Assembly: GCF_014696925.1 (NCBI RefSeq)
Contig: NZ_JACJQY010000023.1
Span: 1 to 64,000, forward strand
Length of the DNA stretch: 64,000 bases
Reading direction: 5' to 3'
Source: Phormidium tenue FACHB-1050
Lineage (GTDB): Bacteria > Cyanobacteriota > Cyanobacteriia > Pseudanabaenales > Pseudanabaenaceae
Part shown: positions 56,132 through 64,000 of the stretch, piece by piece
How positions within the stretch are numbered: the first letter of the stretch is position 1
How the letters are laid out: each line of letters begins with the position of its first letter
Program-made: the position numbers and the translations under genes
The notes under the pieces: model-generated
Databases searched by the model: none
What the model was told of the DNA's origin: nothing
Seen by the model: only the letters and a program-made list of their open reading frames with translations

Positions 56132-57991
56132 ATGCGGCGACTGATTGGAATTTTTGTAATTGGGATGTTGAGCTTTTTCCTTGCTACTGCAACAGGCGCT
56201 CAAAACTTTGTTCCCCCCACACAACTACATCTCACCTATCCCCCTCTACAACATAAAACCACCAGCGATCGCCTATTTTTTATTGGTACGGCTCCCAAAG
56301 ATGGCAAGGTCAGTATTAATGGCAATGCCATCGAACGTAGTGATGCTGGACATTTTGCCCCAAGTTTGCCGCTTGCTTTTGGAGAAAACAAGTTTGAGAT
56401 CAAGTATGTCGATGCAACAGGCGATCGCCGTAATGAACGCCAGATCAATGTCAAGGTCTTACGAGAGTCCCGTATCACCTTACCTCCTAAGGGTATTGGT
56501 TTTATCCAAGAATCTCTATTTCCCACTGTCGATATTGCGCGACAACCCAATGAAAGAATCTGCTTCGATGCGATCGCCACACCCAACGCCACGGCTCTAG
56601 TCAGAATCGGCGATCGCGAAATTCCCTTATTACCTCGTCGCCGCAATATCCAATTACCGCCGAATTCTTCAGTATTAACAGGCAATAACGAAGCGACTAG
56701 CGAATCGCCTTCAGGATATTTTCGCGGCTGTACTACCTTTGAAACTGCCAGTAAACTCGGTCAACCTGAGTATGAAATGCGGATCAAGGATCAATCTGGC
56801 GATCGCGTGGTCAAGCAAAAAGCTACAGGTAAAGTGGAGATTCTCTCTGCTCAAAATATTCAAGTTGCCGAAGTAACCGCGATCGCGGCGGATGCTAGAA
56901 CTGGTGCAAGTACTGATTTCTCACGACTTACGCCTTTACCTAAAGGAGTCAAAGCTGTAGTCACAGGGCTTCAAGGCGATTGGCTAAGGCTTGACTATGG
57001 TGGCTGGGTACGCAAGAGTATGACAAAGCTCCATCCAGCCGAGACTCCGCCCCCTTCAATTGTGAGAAGCATTAATACTAAACGAGTTGTCAATAAAGCT
57101 AATCAAAAAGACAATCTTAATAATGCATGGACAGAAGTAACAATTCCCCTAGAAGTGCCAGTCCCAATTGCCATTAACCAAGGCGATCGCGTATTGACGC
57201 TGACACTCTATAATGTGACGGCTCAAACTGATACGATTTTGATCGATCCAGAATCGATTATTAATAAGTTAGACTGGGCACAAACTGAACCCAATAAAGT
57301 TACCTATACGATTAGTCTTAAACCCAAGCAGCAATGGGGATATAAAGTTCGCTACCAAGGTACAAACCTGATTTTATCCCTAAAGCATCCACCGATTCTT
57401 ACATCTAATACATCAGTCAATTCTCAACCACTTCAAGGTGTGAAGATTCTGGTTGACGCAGGACATGGAAGCTCTGAAGACTTAGGAGCGCGAGGTCCCA
57501 CAGGCTACCCCGAAAAAGATGTCACACTGATCACATCAAAACTATTCCAAACTGAGCTACAAAATCGTGGTGCTATTGTTATTATGACCCGCACTGATGA
57601 TTCAGATGTTCTTTTAGAACCAAGGGTCGATAAAATTAATCAAGAAGAACCAACTCTAGCGATTAGTATTCATTACAATGCTTTACCTGATAATGGGGAT
57701 GCAATTAATACGTCAGGGGTGGCAAGCTTTTGGTACAATCCACAAGCGCAAGATTTTGCCAAATTTATTAATACCTATGTCGTTAAAAATCTGAATCGGG
57801 CTGATTATGGAGTTTACTGGAACAATCTTGCTCTCGTCCGTCCCACCGTTGCTCCATCCGTCCTTTTGGAATTAGGTTTTATGATCAATCCTGTCGAGTT
57901 TGAATGGATAATCGATCCACAACAGCAAAAGCTACTTGCTAAGACCCTTGCCGATGGCGTTACCGAATGGATTCTGAATGCTGCTAAGTGA
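56132..57991 (+). CDS. N-acetylmuramoyl-L-alanine amidase, exported
   Basis: 619 residues. An N-terminal signal peptide (IGIFVIGMLSFFLATATGA) precedes two beta-rich segments that resemble bacterial SH3 and AMIN-type domains. The C-terminal Amidase_3 domain (about 430-615) has zinc ligands in VDAGHGSSED, a later Glu and His in AISIHYNA, and Glu in LLELGFMINP. It cleaves the amide between MurNAc and the peptide in daughter-cell separation. The gene overlaps the downstream transporter by 14 bases. Confidence 0.92.
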   Translation: MRRLIGIFVIGMLSFFLATATGAQNFVPPTQLHLTYPPLQHKTTSDRLFFIGTAPKDGKVSINGNAIERSDAGHFAPSLPLAFGENKFEIKYVDATGDRRNERQINVKVLRESRITLPPKGIGFIQESLFPTVDIARQPNERICFDAIATPNATALVRIGDREIPLLPRRRNIQLPPNSSVLTGNNEATSESPSGYFRGCTTFETASKLGQPEYEMRIKDQSGDRVVKQKATGKVEILSAQNIQVAEVTAIAADARTGASTDFSRLTPLPKGVKAVVTGLQGDWLRLDYGGWVRKSMTKLHPAETPPPSIVRSINTKRVVNKANQKDNLNNAWTEVTIPLEVPVPIAINQGDRVLTLTLYNVTAQTDTILIDPESIINKLDWAQTEPNKVTYTISLKPKQQWGYKVRYQGTNLILSLKHPPILTSNTSVNSQPLQGVKILVDAGHGSSEDLGARGPTGYPEKDVTLITSKLFQTELQNRGAIVIMTRTDDSDVLLEPRVDKINQEEPTLAISIHYNALPDNGDAINTSGVASFWYNPQAQDFAKFINTYVVKNLNRADYGVYWNNLALVRPTVAPSVLLELGFMINPVEFEWIIDPQQQKLLAKTLADGVTEWILNAAK

Positions 57992-58934
57992 TCCCAACCA
58001 ATTTTGGTCTATCTTCCATTTTGGCGAACTGATCAATGCTTATATCCCACTGATGGTATGGACAGGTGTTGGCTTGCTAGCATCTAGATTTGCACCGATT
58101 AATACCTCCAAATTTATGGGGATAACTCTGTATTGGGTGGGAGTGCCATTGCAACTATTTGTCCTTGCTAGACATACCCAATTTTCGGATACTCCCTACA
58201 TTCCCTATGTGGCGATCGCCACGCTGATTCTCAGTTGGCTATTGGCTTTAGTCGGTTGGCAGTTTGCAAAACAGGAAGATAGCGATCGCTCTAGTTTGGG
58301 TAGCTTTATTTTGGCGACGATGCTGGGCAATACAGGATTTGTGGGCTTGACGCTGACAACTTCTCTGGCTAGTTCTATCTATGCAGATTGGGCAGTACTA
58401 TACAGTATTGCCAGTAATGTCGCTGGTAACTATGGAATTGCAGTTTTTATTGCCAGCTACTTTGGTAAGAGCGATGTGAAGCCACCTTGGTGGAAGTTAT
58501 TGCTGGATGTCGTTACTGTGCCAAGTCTATGGGCTTTTGCGATCGGTTGGTATACGCGCCCGATCGGTTTACCTGATGCGATCGAGTCGAGTCTGGATTT
58601 AGGGGTATGGGTAACGATCGCCTTTGCGTTGTCTCTAGTGGGATTACGATTAGGCAAAATCGAGAAGTGGGACAGCCTGAAACCTGCGGCGATCGCTGCT
58701 TTTTTGCGTGTGGGAATTGTGCCTTTAGCGATCGGGTTGGGAGCGACAATGTTTGGGCTGCGCCATGATCCGCGACTAATTCTTACTTTGATGTCGGGTA
58801 CGCCCACGGGTTTGTCGGTGCTAATTCTTGCGGAAGTTTACAACCTTGATCGCGATTTACTAATTAGCACGATCGCCTTCTCTTTTATCGGACTAATTTT
58901 TATGCTGCCGATCTGGATCGTATTTTTTGGCTAA
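57978..58934 (+). CDS. AEC-family transporter
   Basis: 318 residues, about ten hydrophobic helices. Contains LGNTGFVGLTL and the late MSGTPTGLSVLILAEVYNLD that mark the auxin efflux carrier (AEC) family. The substrate in bacteria is usually an organic anion or malonate-like; not determined here. It starts inside the amidase gene and is co-transcribed. Confidence 0.9.
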   Translation: MLLSDPNQFWSIFHFGELINAYIPLMVWTGVGLLASRFAPINTSKFMGITLYWVGVPLQLFVLARHTQFSDTPYIPYVAIATLILSWLLALVGWQFAKQEDSDRSSLGSFILATMLGNTGFVGLTLTTSLASSIYADWAVLYSIASNVAGNYGIAVFIASYFGKSDVKPPWWKLLLDVVTVPSLWAFAIGWYTRPIGLPDAIESSLDLGVWVTIAFALSLVGLRLGKIEKWDSLKPAAIAAFLRVGIVPLAIGLGATMFGLRHDPRLILTLMSGTPTGLSVLILAEVYNLDRDLLISTIAFSFIGLIFMLPIWIVFFG

Positions 58935-58978
58935 AGAATAATTGCTCAACCTAGAGCACAATCACACATAGGTATTAA

Positions 58979-59119
58979 GAACGGGAGGGAATGCTAATTA
59001 GAGCCAATGATTTGCTGATTGCGGCGCATGGCTTAGCTTTGAATTCAACTGTTATTACGGCAAATGTGTGTGAGTTTTCGCGCGTGCCAAATTTGCTTAT
59101 GGAAAATTGGCTGGTTTAA
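58979..59119 (+). pseudogene. VapC toxin C-terminal remnant
   Basis: Reads EREGMLIRANDLLIAAHGLAL...VITANVCEFSRVPNLLMENWLV to a stop. The NDLLIAAH and T-x-N-x-x-EFSRV segments are the C-terminal half of VapC PIN toxins. The N-terminal half and the antitoxin are missing. It lies between the transporter and the HNH gene. Confidence 0.8.
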
Positions 59120-59177
59120 AATAAACTATACAAGTCGCGATTGGAGATGTTAAAAATCTCTTCACTTTATATCGTTG

Positions 59178-60077
59178 TTAGCCATCAAGTTTAGACAGAA
59201 GATCTTGAAATGTCTCACATCTTCTCTGAAGCCACTCAATTGAGAAACCTTTTTGTCGCAATATGCTCAAATAAGCCGCAGTATATGGTTGACTACCTTT
59301 AAAGACACTAATCAACTCTTCAGAGCATTTGATTATTTCTTGATAAGCCTGCCTTTCTGGGTAGGTTGGATCAGCAATTTTTTTCATTGCTTCATTGAGT
59401 TCTGTAATCATTGTGTTAGTAATTCTGCGTATCTTTTTTCGTTCGTCAACTAACTGATCTCGCTCATTAAGCTTAAAAAGCTTGATACACATCCTTCCCC
59501 GAAGACTTTCATCCACAGCATACATAATCCCAGTATTTGGATCAACAGATAAATGGTGCTCTGGATTATCCTCTTCTAATTCGCTGATTGGATTAATCAG
59601 TAGGGGTTTTTCGTTGGCTTCTTCGTTAGGAACTTGAGCATGTTGTCCAACAACGGGGAAGAGTGTGCTTTTAGGCTGATTACATATTGCACAAGAAGGA
59701 AGGAGATTTCGCCAATCGTAGGCTAACCAGTAATAGCCAAGATGTGGGTTTCCTGTATCAATTCCATTCTCATCCTTGAAATTAATCACTTTGCCCTTCT
59801 CATCTTTAACTCCTGCTTTGGGACGAAAGTGCTCAACTTGAATATATTGAGTGTCGGCAATCGGGCTTTCACAATAGGCACAGCGACCATAAAATGGCGC
59901 GTCTCTACTAACAAAATAGCTCTTTTTAATACTATCCCTCTTGTATAGATTCTCGTTAACTATTGGTTTTTCACCTCTGGCAACTGAATCTATTGCCTTT
60001 TTGGTTTCTTCTTGGCAGTCACGAATCCATTTTTTCCAGATGTCACTATCTGGTTCTTGAACGAATATCTTCCTCAC
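59178..60077 (-). CDS. HNH endonuclease, PtuB/TIGR02646-like
   Basis: 299 residues. CAYCE (66-70) and CAICN (129-133) form the two zinc-binding pairs. VEHFRPK (81-87) carries the catalytic His and a basic run; LAYDWRNLLPSC supplies the Asn. This pattern fits the HNH family found beside retrons and in Septu (PtuB). It starts two bases after the stop of the ATPase gene, so both form an operon. It should cleave DNA when released by the ATPase. Confidence 0.85.
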   Translation of the reverse strand: MRKIFVQEPDSDIWKKWIRDCQEETKKAIDSVARGEKPIVNENLYKRDSIKKSYFVSRDAPFYGRCAYCESPIADTQYIQVEHFRPKAGVKDEKGKVINFKDENGIDTGNPHLGYYWLAYDWRNLLPSCAICNQPKSTLFPVVGQHAQVPNEEANEKPLLINPISELEEDNPEHHLSVDPNTGIMYAVDESLRGRMCIKLFKLNERDQLVDERKKIRRITNTMITELNEAMKKIADPTYPERQAYQEIIKCSEELISVFKGSQPYTAAYLSILRQKGFSIEWLQRRCETFQDLLSKLDG

Positions 60078-60079
60078 CT

Positions 60080-63000
60080 CTAAGCCCCCTGATTAGAAAG
60101 CTGTTGTAAGTGTTTGGTGATCTCTAGCTCTAGCAATTCAGGAGTAATATCGCTTGCTGTTTTCTCAATAGCTGATTCCACTTCTCTCCTGACGAGTCTT
60201 TCTGTAGCATTTTCACCATCTTGAAGGCTTTCTTGCAACTTTTCTCGTAATTCCTGTAATTCGTCGTCTTCTTTTTCTGTTAGATCAGTATGACCAAGTA
60301 GTTCAGAGTAGCGATCAATATCAGTCAAACTACCCTGATTGCGGCTGGTAAATAAACCAAAAGCCTCTGAAGTCAGTACCTGATCAGCGCGTTTGCCATA
60401 TAGTTCTTCTTTGTCGATCAGCTTAGCTTGAACTCCATTCTCAGGGCTACGATCTAGTTTTACTAGAAGACCAGTATCAATATCAGCAACTCCCGAAGCT
60501 GCTAATGGTGTATGTGTGGAGGCAATAATTTGAGTATTAGGGAACATTTCATGCAAACGTTGCACAAAGTAACGCTGCCAGAGAGGATGTAAATGCTGTT
60601 CAATTTCATCAATGAGTAGAATACCGCCAATATTACCGTTTTCCGTTAGTCGATTGGCATGAACTGCCCAGCCAATAAAATCTAGCAACCATTGGCTAGT
60701 GCTGCGATAGCCATCACTGAGGGCGGCAAGGGGCTGTCTACCCCAAGGACCATCGACTTCGATACCGCGATCGCTGTAATGAAACTGATATTCGGCATGG
60801 TCATCAAGCATTAGTACTTTGAGTAATTGTTGCTCGATTTGCTTGCGAACTTCTTCACTGCGTCGCCGTAAAACTACTTCTGGATCTTGGAAAGAGACTT
60901 GGGAGGTAAACAAGGATTGCACAGCGTCAAGAGTGCTATAGCCTTCATGGTTTGTATAAGTTTGGGTAGTACGATTGGCTCCGTAACCACATACAAAAAT
61001 ATCTGACCACAGAAAATCAATTTCTGGCTCAATTTTTTGAGTAAGAGTTTCACTTTTCTCTGACTGCTTCGTAATCGTAGTTGTAATCGTATAAGTGTTT
61101 GTTTGGTTATTTGAGTCTAGATTTTGCAAGGATCGATTATCTGGACTTTGTTGACGGGCGATCGCTATTAACTCGTCAAGCTTGTCCTCAGTATTTGCTC
61201 GCTCAATCATTTCAACGATCTGTTCAGAAAGACTAGGATATGGTGAGGGTTGACCTAATTCTTCTGGTAAAGCATTTTTGAGAGCTTTAAGTTTAGAGAT
61301 AGTTGGAAAGGCGCTTAGTAATGCTCGGTGTATTTGTTGCGATCTTAAAAGTGGTATTTGTGATGCATCTTTGTTACACAACACTATCTTGATATAGCCT
61401 TCATCTGCTCCATCTCTTACCAAATCTCCAGAAAGAAATGACTTTAAAGCAGCCGCATCACTTTGATCGCATAGTCCGAGGGCAATGCTTCTAAGCAAAG
61501 TAGTTTTGCCTGCGGCATTTTCACCTAAAATCATAAACCAATCGGAAAGTTTATCACCTTCAGTAAAGCTTATTTTCAAACCCTCAAAACATCTAATGTT
61601 TTCAATTTCAATTTCTGCAATAACTAAGTTTCTCCAAGAATACTCTGGCTTATCATTTCCTAAAGTTTTTGATGTTGGCAACACAATATCTTCTAATTCA
61701 CGAATAGCTTTTTTAAATTTATCTATTCGTGTAATTATAGGATGCGGAAAGAACCAATCTCTTTTGTTATCACGATATTGTAAAAGTAAACCTATTTTTA
61801 AAGCTATAAATCCATTGTTACCTTCTGGTAGAGATTTATTATAGAATGATTTAGCAAGGTCTTGACAAAATTTCTCCGATATACTGTCAACTCCAAAATA
61901 AATTTGCAGTTGTTCGATTGCATAACTAACGTCTAACGCATTAATTTTTTTTCTACTTCTTCCAATTGCAGATAGACAAGCTTGACGTGTCAACATCATT
62001 AAATGAGTTAAATTACCTCCACTAGATAGAATTAGATTATATATAAATTGCTGTGAATCAAACAAAGCATCAATATTAATTCGTTGGCTTAAGACATCAG
62101 TAAACTTTTTGATTGACAATTCATTTATCTCTAGATCAACTTGTAAATCATTGAATTTATAAATATTTGATAGTGGGACAAGAAAAGATTTTTGATAATT
62201 TCTATTCAGCATTTGCAAATGAGTTAGATAGTAAATAGGTGCAGTATAGATTACATTACAATTAAGCTCAAAAAGCTTACTCACCTCATCCTTAAAGAGA
62301 AATTTACTATCTTCTATATGGCAACGATCCAGATTGTCAAATATAAAAAGAATTCCTTTACAAGTGTTTTGTGAGTCCTGAATTAACTGATTTATGTTTT
62401 TTAAAAATAATTCAAACAAGCACTTAAATTCTTTTTCATGATTGATAAATGACCCTCTACATGTTGGATCATTGTAATATTTACCGTTCCTAAAAGAACG
62501 TATAAATCTATCAACAGTTCCAACCTTGTTTATTTCAAGTAAAAGCCCCATTAAAATCAATGAAAAATCTGTTGATAAGTTTATATCTTTGAGATTTCTA
62601 TCTTGTGCTATAGATTTTATCAATAAGATTTTTTCATCAGTCGCTAATTTGTTCAACGATGGCTCTACAGTAAGATCAACAATCTTGACAAGTGTAGATT
62701 CAAATTCTTTAATAATACTCTCATCAATATTGATTTCATGCTTGTGCAAGTGATCATTCAAATAAAACAAGGCAAGTAAATAAATATCAATATAATCAAT
62801 ATTGTTAATATTTAATATATTGTCAAATTCAATATAAATTACATGATAGTCAGTACACCAATTTTTAATCAGCAAATTTAATTGCGTAGTCTTGCCACAA
62901 CCACGATGCCCCGCCAGAAAAAAAGTCTTGTGTTCTCCCAATTCCTGCACAAATAGAGAAGCCCCGATCGCTTTTACTGCATCAAAATCATCTTCATCCA

Positions 63001-63109
63001 ATAGAGGCTCATAATATTTTTCAAAATCTTCTCCGCTTAAAGGCTTTGGCTCACACACACGGTAAGCTTCGCGCAAATCAGTTGCAGGTTGTGATGGAGA
63101 AGATGACAT
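60080..63109 (-). CDS. Septu-like ATPase with an added N-terminal P-loop domain
   Basis: 1009 residues with two NTPase modules. The N-terminal one (about 30-410) has Walker A GHRGCGKTT at 67-75 and a Walker B-like FIFDNLD near 256-262, then a helical region, resembling STAND/KAP-type ATPases. The C-terminal one (about 495-880) is an SMC/ABC-type AAA domain: Walker A GENAAGKTT (529-537), signature LSDGYRS (797-803), Walker B LLIDEIEQHLH (831-841) and H-loop STHTP. That half matches PtuA of Septu defence. Bases 61700-62870, encoding the N-terminal module, are much richer in A/T than the rest, suggesting a chimera. Confidence 0.85.
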   Translation of the reverse strand: MSSSPSQPATDLREAYRVCEPKPLSGEDFEKYYEPLLDEDDFDAVKAIGASLFVQELGEHKTFFLAGHRGCGKTTQLNLLIKNWCTDYHVIYIEFDNILNINNIDYIDIYLLALFYLNDHLHKHEINIDESIIKEFESTLVKIVDLTVEPSLNKLATDEKILLIKSIAQDRNLKDINLSTDFSLILMGLLLEINKVGTVDRFIRSFRNGKYYNDPTCRGSFINHEKEFKCLFELFLKNINQLIQDSQNTCKGILFIFDNLDRCHIEDSKFLFKDEVSKLFELNCNVIYTAPIYYLTHLQMLNRNYQKSFLVPLSNIYKFNDLQVDLEINELSIKKFTDVLSQRINIDALFDSQQFIYNLILSSGGNLTHLMMLTRQACLSAIGRSRKKINALDVSYAIEQLQIYFGVDSISEKFCQDLAKSFYNKSLPEGNNGFIALKIGLLLQYRDNKRDWFFPHPIITRIDKFKKAIRELEDIVLPTSKTLGNDKPEYSWRNLVIAEIEIENIRCFEGLKISFTEGDKLSDWFMILGENAAGKTTLLRSIALGLCDQSDAAALKSFLSGDLVRDGADEGYIKIVLCNKDASQIPLLRSQQIHRALLSAFPTISKLKALKNALPEELGQPSPYPSLSEQIVEMIERANTEDKLDELIAIARQQSPDNRSLQNLDSNNQTNTYTITTTITKQSEKSETLTQKIEPEIDFLWSDIFVCGYGANRTTQTYTNHEGYSTLDAVQSLFTSQVSFQDPEVVLRRRSEEVRKQIEQQLLKVLMLDDHAEYQFHYSDRGIEVDGPWGRQPLAALSDGYRSTSQWLLDFIGWAVHANRLTENGNIGGILLIDEIEQHLHPLWQRYFVQRLHEMFPNTQIIASTHTPLAASGVADIDTGLLVKLDRSPENGVQAKLIDKEELYGKRADQVLTSEAFGLFTSRNQGSLTDIDRYSELLGHTDLTEKEDDELQELREKLQESLQDGENATERLVRREVESAIEKTASDITPELLELEITKHLQQLSNQGA

Positions 63110-63189
63110 AGCTTTACTTGTTTAGATCTAAATTTTGGCGATTAAACCTATTGTAAAGTTTTTGGCTAACAATTACACAGCCAAAAGAT

Positions 63190-63533
63190 TTGACGGCATT
63201 TATAATAACACTCTCGACAGCAAATCAACTTTACACAGACTGCTGTTCAGACCACCAATATAGATCTGGCTAAGCTGATCCAAAACAAGATTATCAACGC
63301 GATTGCGAAGATAGGAGATCTGACTCCTGCTGTCTCTAGATGGGGGTATCGTTATCGATGATTTTCTCAGTCAGACAGGAAAAGAAACTTTTAGAGGTAA
63401 AAACTATATCTTGCAAAGGAATGAAGATGGCGATATCGCTAACGATCTAGGGGGAAATGTTCTAAGTACTTACAAAGGACAAGTTACTCATCATCCCCAG
63501 AAATTGAAGACAAAATATTCAAAATTTCGATAG
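63190..63533 (+). pseudogene. Degenerate unidentified gene
   Basis: Sequence shows coding-like pieces in different frames: QINFTQTAVQTTNIDLAKL... then a shift to SLDGGIVIDDFLSQTGKETFRGKNYILQRNEDGD... ending at a TAG at 63531-63533. No start codon and no family recognised; the second part looks like a small beta-rich domain. Frameshifts make this a relic. Bases 63534-63738 show no feature. Confidence 0.35.
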
Positions 63534-63738
63534 AGCTAATGTCCTCTCATACGCAATATGCTCATTAAAATAAAAACGCCGACATTTCCCCTAATAACCT
63601 AGACCTGTAAAGACACAGATCCCCAACTTAATTCTAAGCAAGCAAAGACAATTAGCAAACTCACCAAAAAAGTCGGGGACTTAACCTGTGCTTTTTAAGT
63701 TATCTTGCGCCTAGGCACTTAACTTTTTCTGGTTTATC

Positions 63739-63773
63739 TTGCTATATGATCGATGATGTCAGTCATATAGCAA
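63739..63773. promoter_or_regulatory. Hairpin just upstream of purS
   Basis: Eleven-base perfect arms TTGCTATATGA/TCATATAGCAA with a 13-base loop, ending about 35 bases before the purS start (2 bases before the earlier in-frame ATG at 63776). Placement suggests a leader or operator role; no known riboswitch was recognised. Confidence 0.4.
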
Positions 63774-63808
63774 ATATGGCGATCGCATCTCACCATTTCA
63801 CAGCAAGC

Positions 63809-64000
63809 ATGAAGTATCAAGCCCGTATATTTGTTACCCTACGTCCCTCTGTTCTCGACCCCGCAGGTACTGCTGTCCAGTCTGCACTCAAACAAATGGA
63901 CTACCACGTTGACTCAGTTCGCATTGGCAAATATGTCGAAATCACCCTAGATGCAGCAGATGAAGCCGAAGCATCTCAACAGCTAAATGAAACCTGCGAT
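63809..64000 (+). CDS. purS: Phosphoribosylformylglycinamidine synthase subunit PurS (runs off the window)
   Basis: 64 residues seen: MKYQARIFVTLRPSVLDPAG is the family N-terminus, followed by VRIGKYVEITLDA. PurS is the small subunit of the three-part enzyme (PurL, PurQ, PurS) for the fourth step of purine synthesis. An in-frame ATG lies 11 codons upstream (63776), but the family start fits 63809. Continues past the end. Confidence 0.93.
   Translation, partial: MKYQARIFVTLRPSVLDPAGTAVQSALKQMDYHVDSVRIGKYVEITLDAADEAEASQQLNETCD

Overview
The window looks like a cyanobacterial chromosome. The palindrome GCGATCGC (HIP1) and its core CGATCG recur in coding sequence. There is a phycobilisome core-membrane linker (ApcE), a DnaE polymerase broken by a split intein of the cyanobacterial type, a NIL-domain ferredoxin and a DUF92 protein. 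The general look suggests a Pseudanabaena-like lineage, but that is inference. Housekeeping genes alternate with a heavy load of palindromic repeats, short non-autonomous elements, toxin-antitoxin (TA) modules and conflict-system genes. No rRNA, CRISPR array or prophage was seen. There is one tRNA, tRNA-Ser(UGA).

Layout. 1-3264: the tail of an IS630-type transposase, then an orphan type I restriction R subunit cut at its N-terminus. 3282-11251: apcE, dnaE N-half with two inteins, and pyrG, all on the minus strand. 11530-14448: HicB/HicA-like TA pair, then a MacB-type ABC permease and ATPase. 14553-27300: S9 peptidase, DUF1361 and DUF92 membrane proteins, a cyclic-nucleotide-binding protein, a 1420-residue CheB-CheR-histidine kinase-receiver protein, a Ser/Thr kinase fused to a formylglycine-generating-enzyme-like domain, a DUF2993 protein and a GNAT acetyltransferase. 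27346-33218: thiD, then an accessory island with a nuclease-like protein, a HEATH-motif protein paired with a small membrane protein, and two TA cassettes. 33294-44555: two signal peptidases, aspartate kinase, gpmI, dienelactone hydrolase, SDR, a long repeat-like protein and a histone-H1-like protein. 44656-50291: tRNA-Ser, DedA, ferredoxin, amidase/glucosaminidase, two Uma2 proteins and an SdhB-type subunit. 50456-54826: EACC1-like plus caspase pair and a TA graveyard. 54978-58934: CSP41-like epimerase, cell-wall amidase and AEC transporter. 59178-63109: a Septu-like ATPase/HNH operon. 63809-end: start of purS.

Four things stand out. (1) TA cassettes lie between direct repeats of the 3' end of the neighbouring gene. 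Two serial degenerate copies of the lepB tail follow lepB, and one copy of a DUF29 gene tail follows the DUF29 gene. This suggests a repeated way of inserting cassettes at gene ends that leaves the resident gene intact. (2) More than 25 intergenic hairpins have perfect 14-30 bp stems. Arm sequences differ from copy to copy but stay fully complementary, and the apices are conserved. Eight copies carry the heptamer GCGAAGC, known as an exceptionally stable DNA mini-hairpin. (3) Three candidate conflict systems: an ATPase with two P-loop modules next to a PtuB-like HNH nuclease; an EACC1-like protein with a caspase; and a second small EACC1-like membrane protein with a HExxH protein of unknown family. 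(4) Two inteins in one dnaE half-gene.

Family assignments come from motif recognition and memory, since no searches were run. Start codons were moved downstream of the longest open frame where a ribosome site or family N-terminus argued for it. These cases are stated in the entries.
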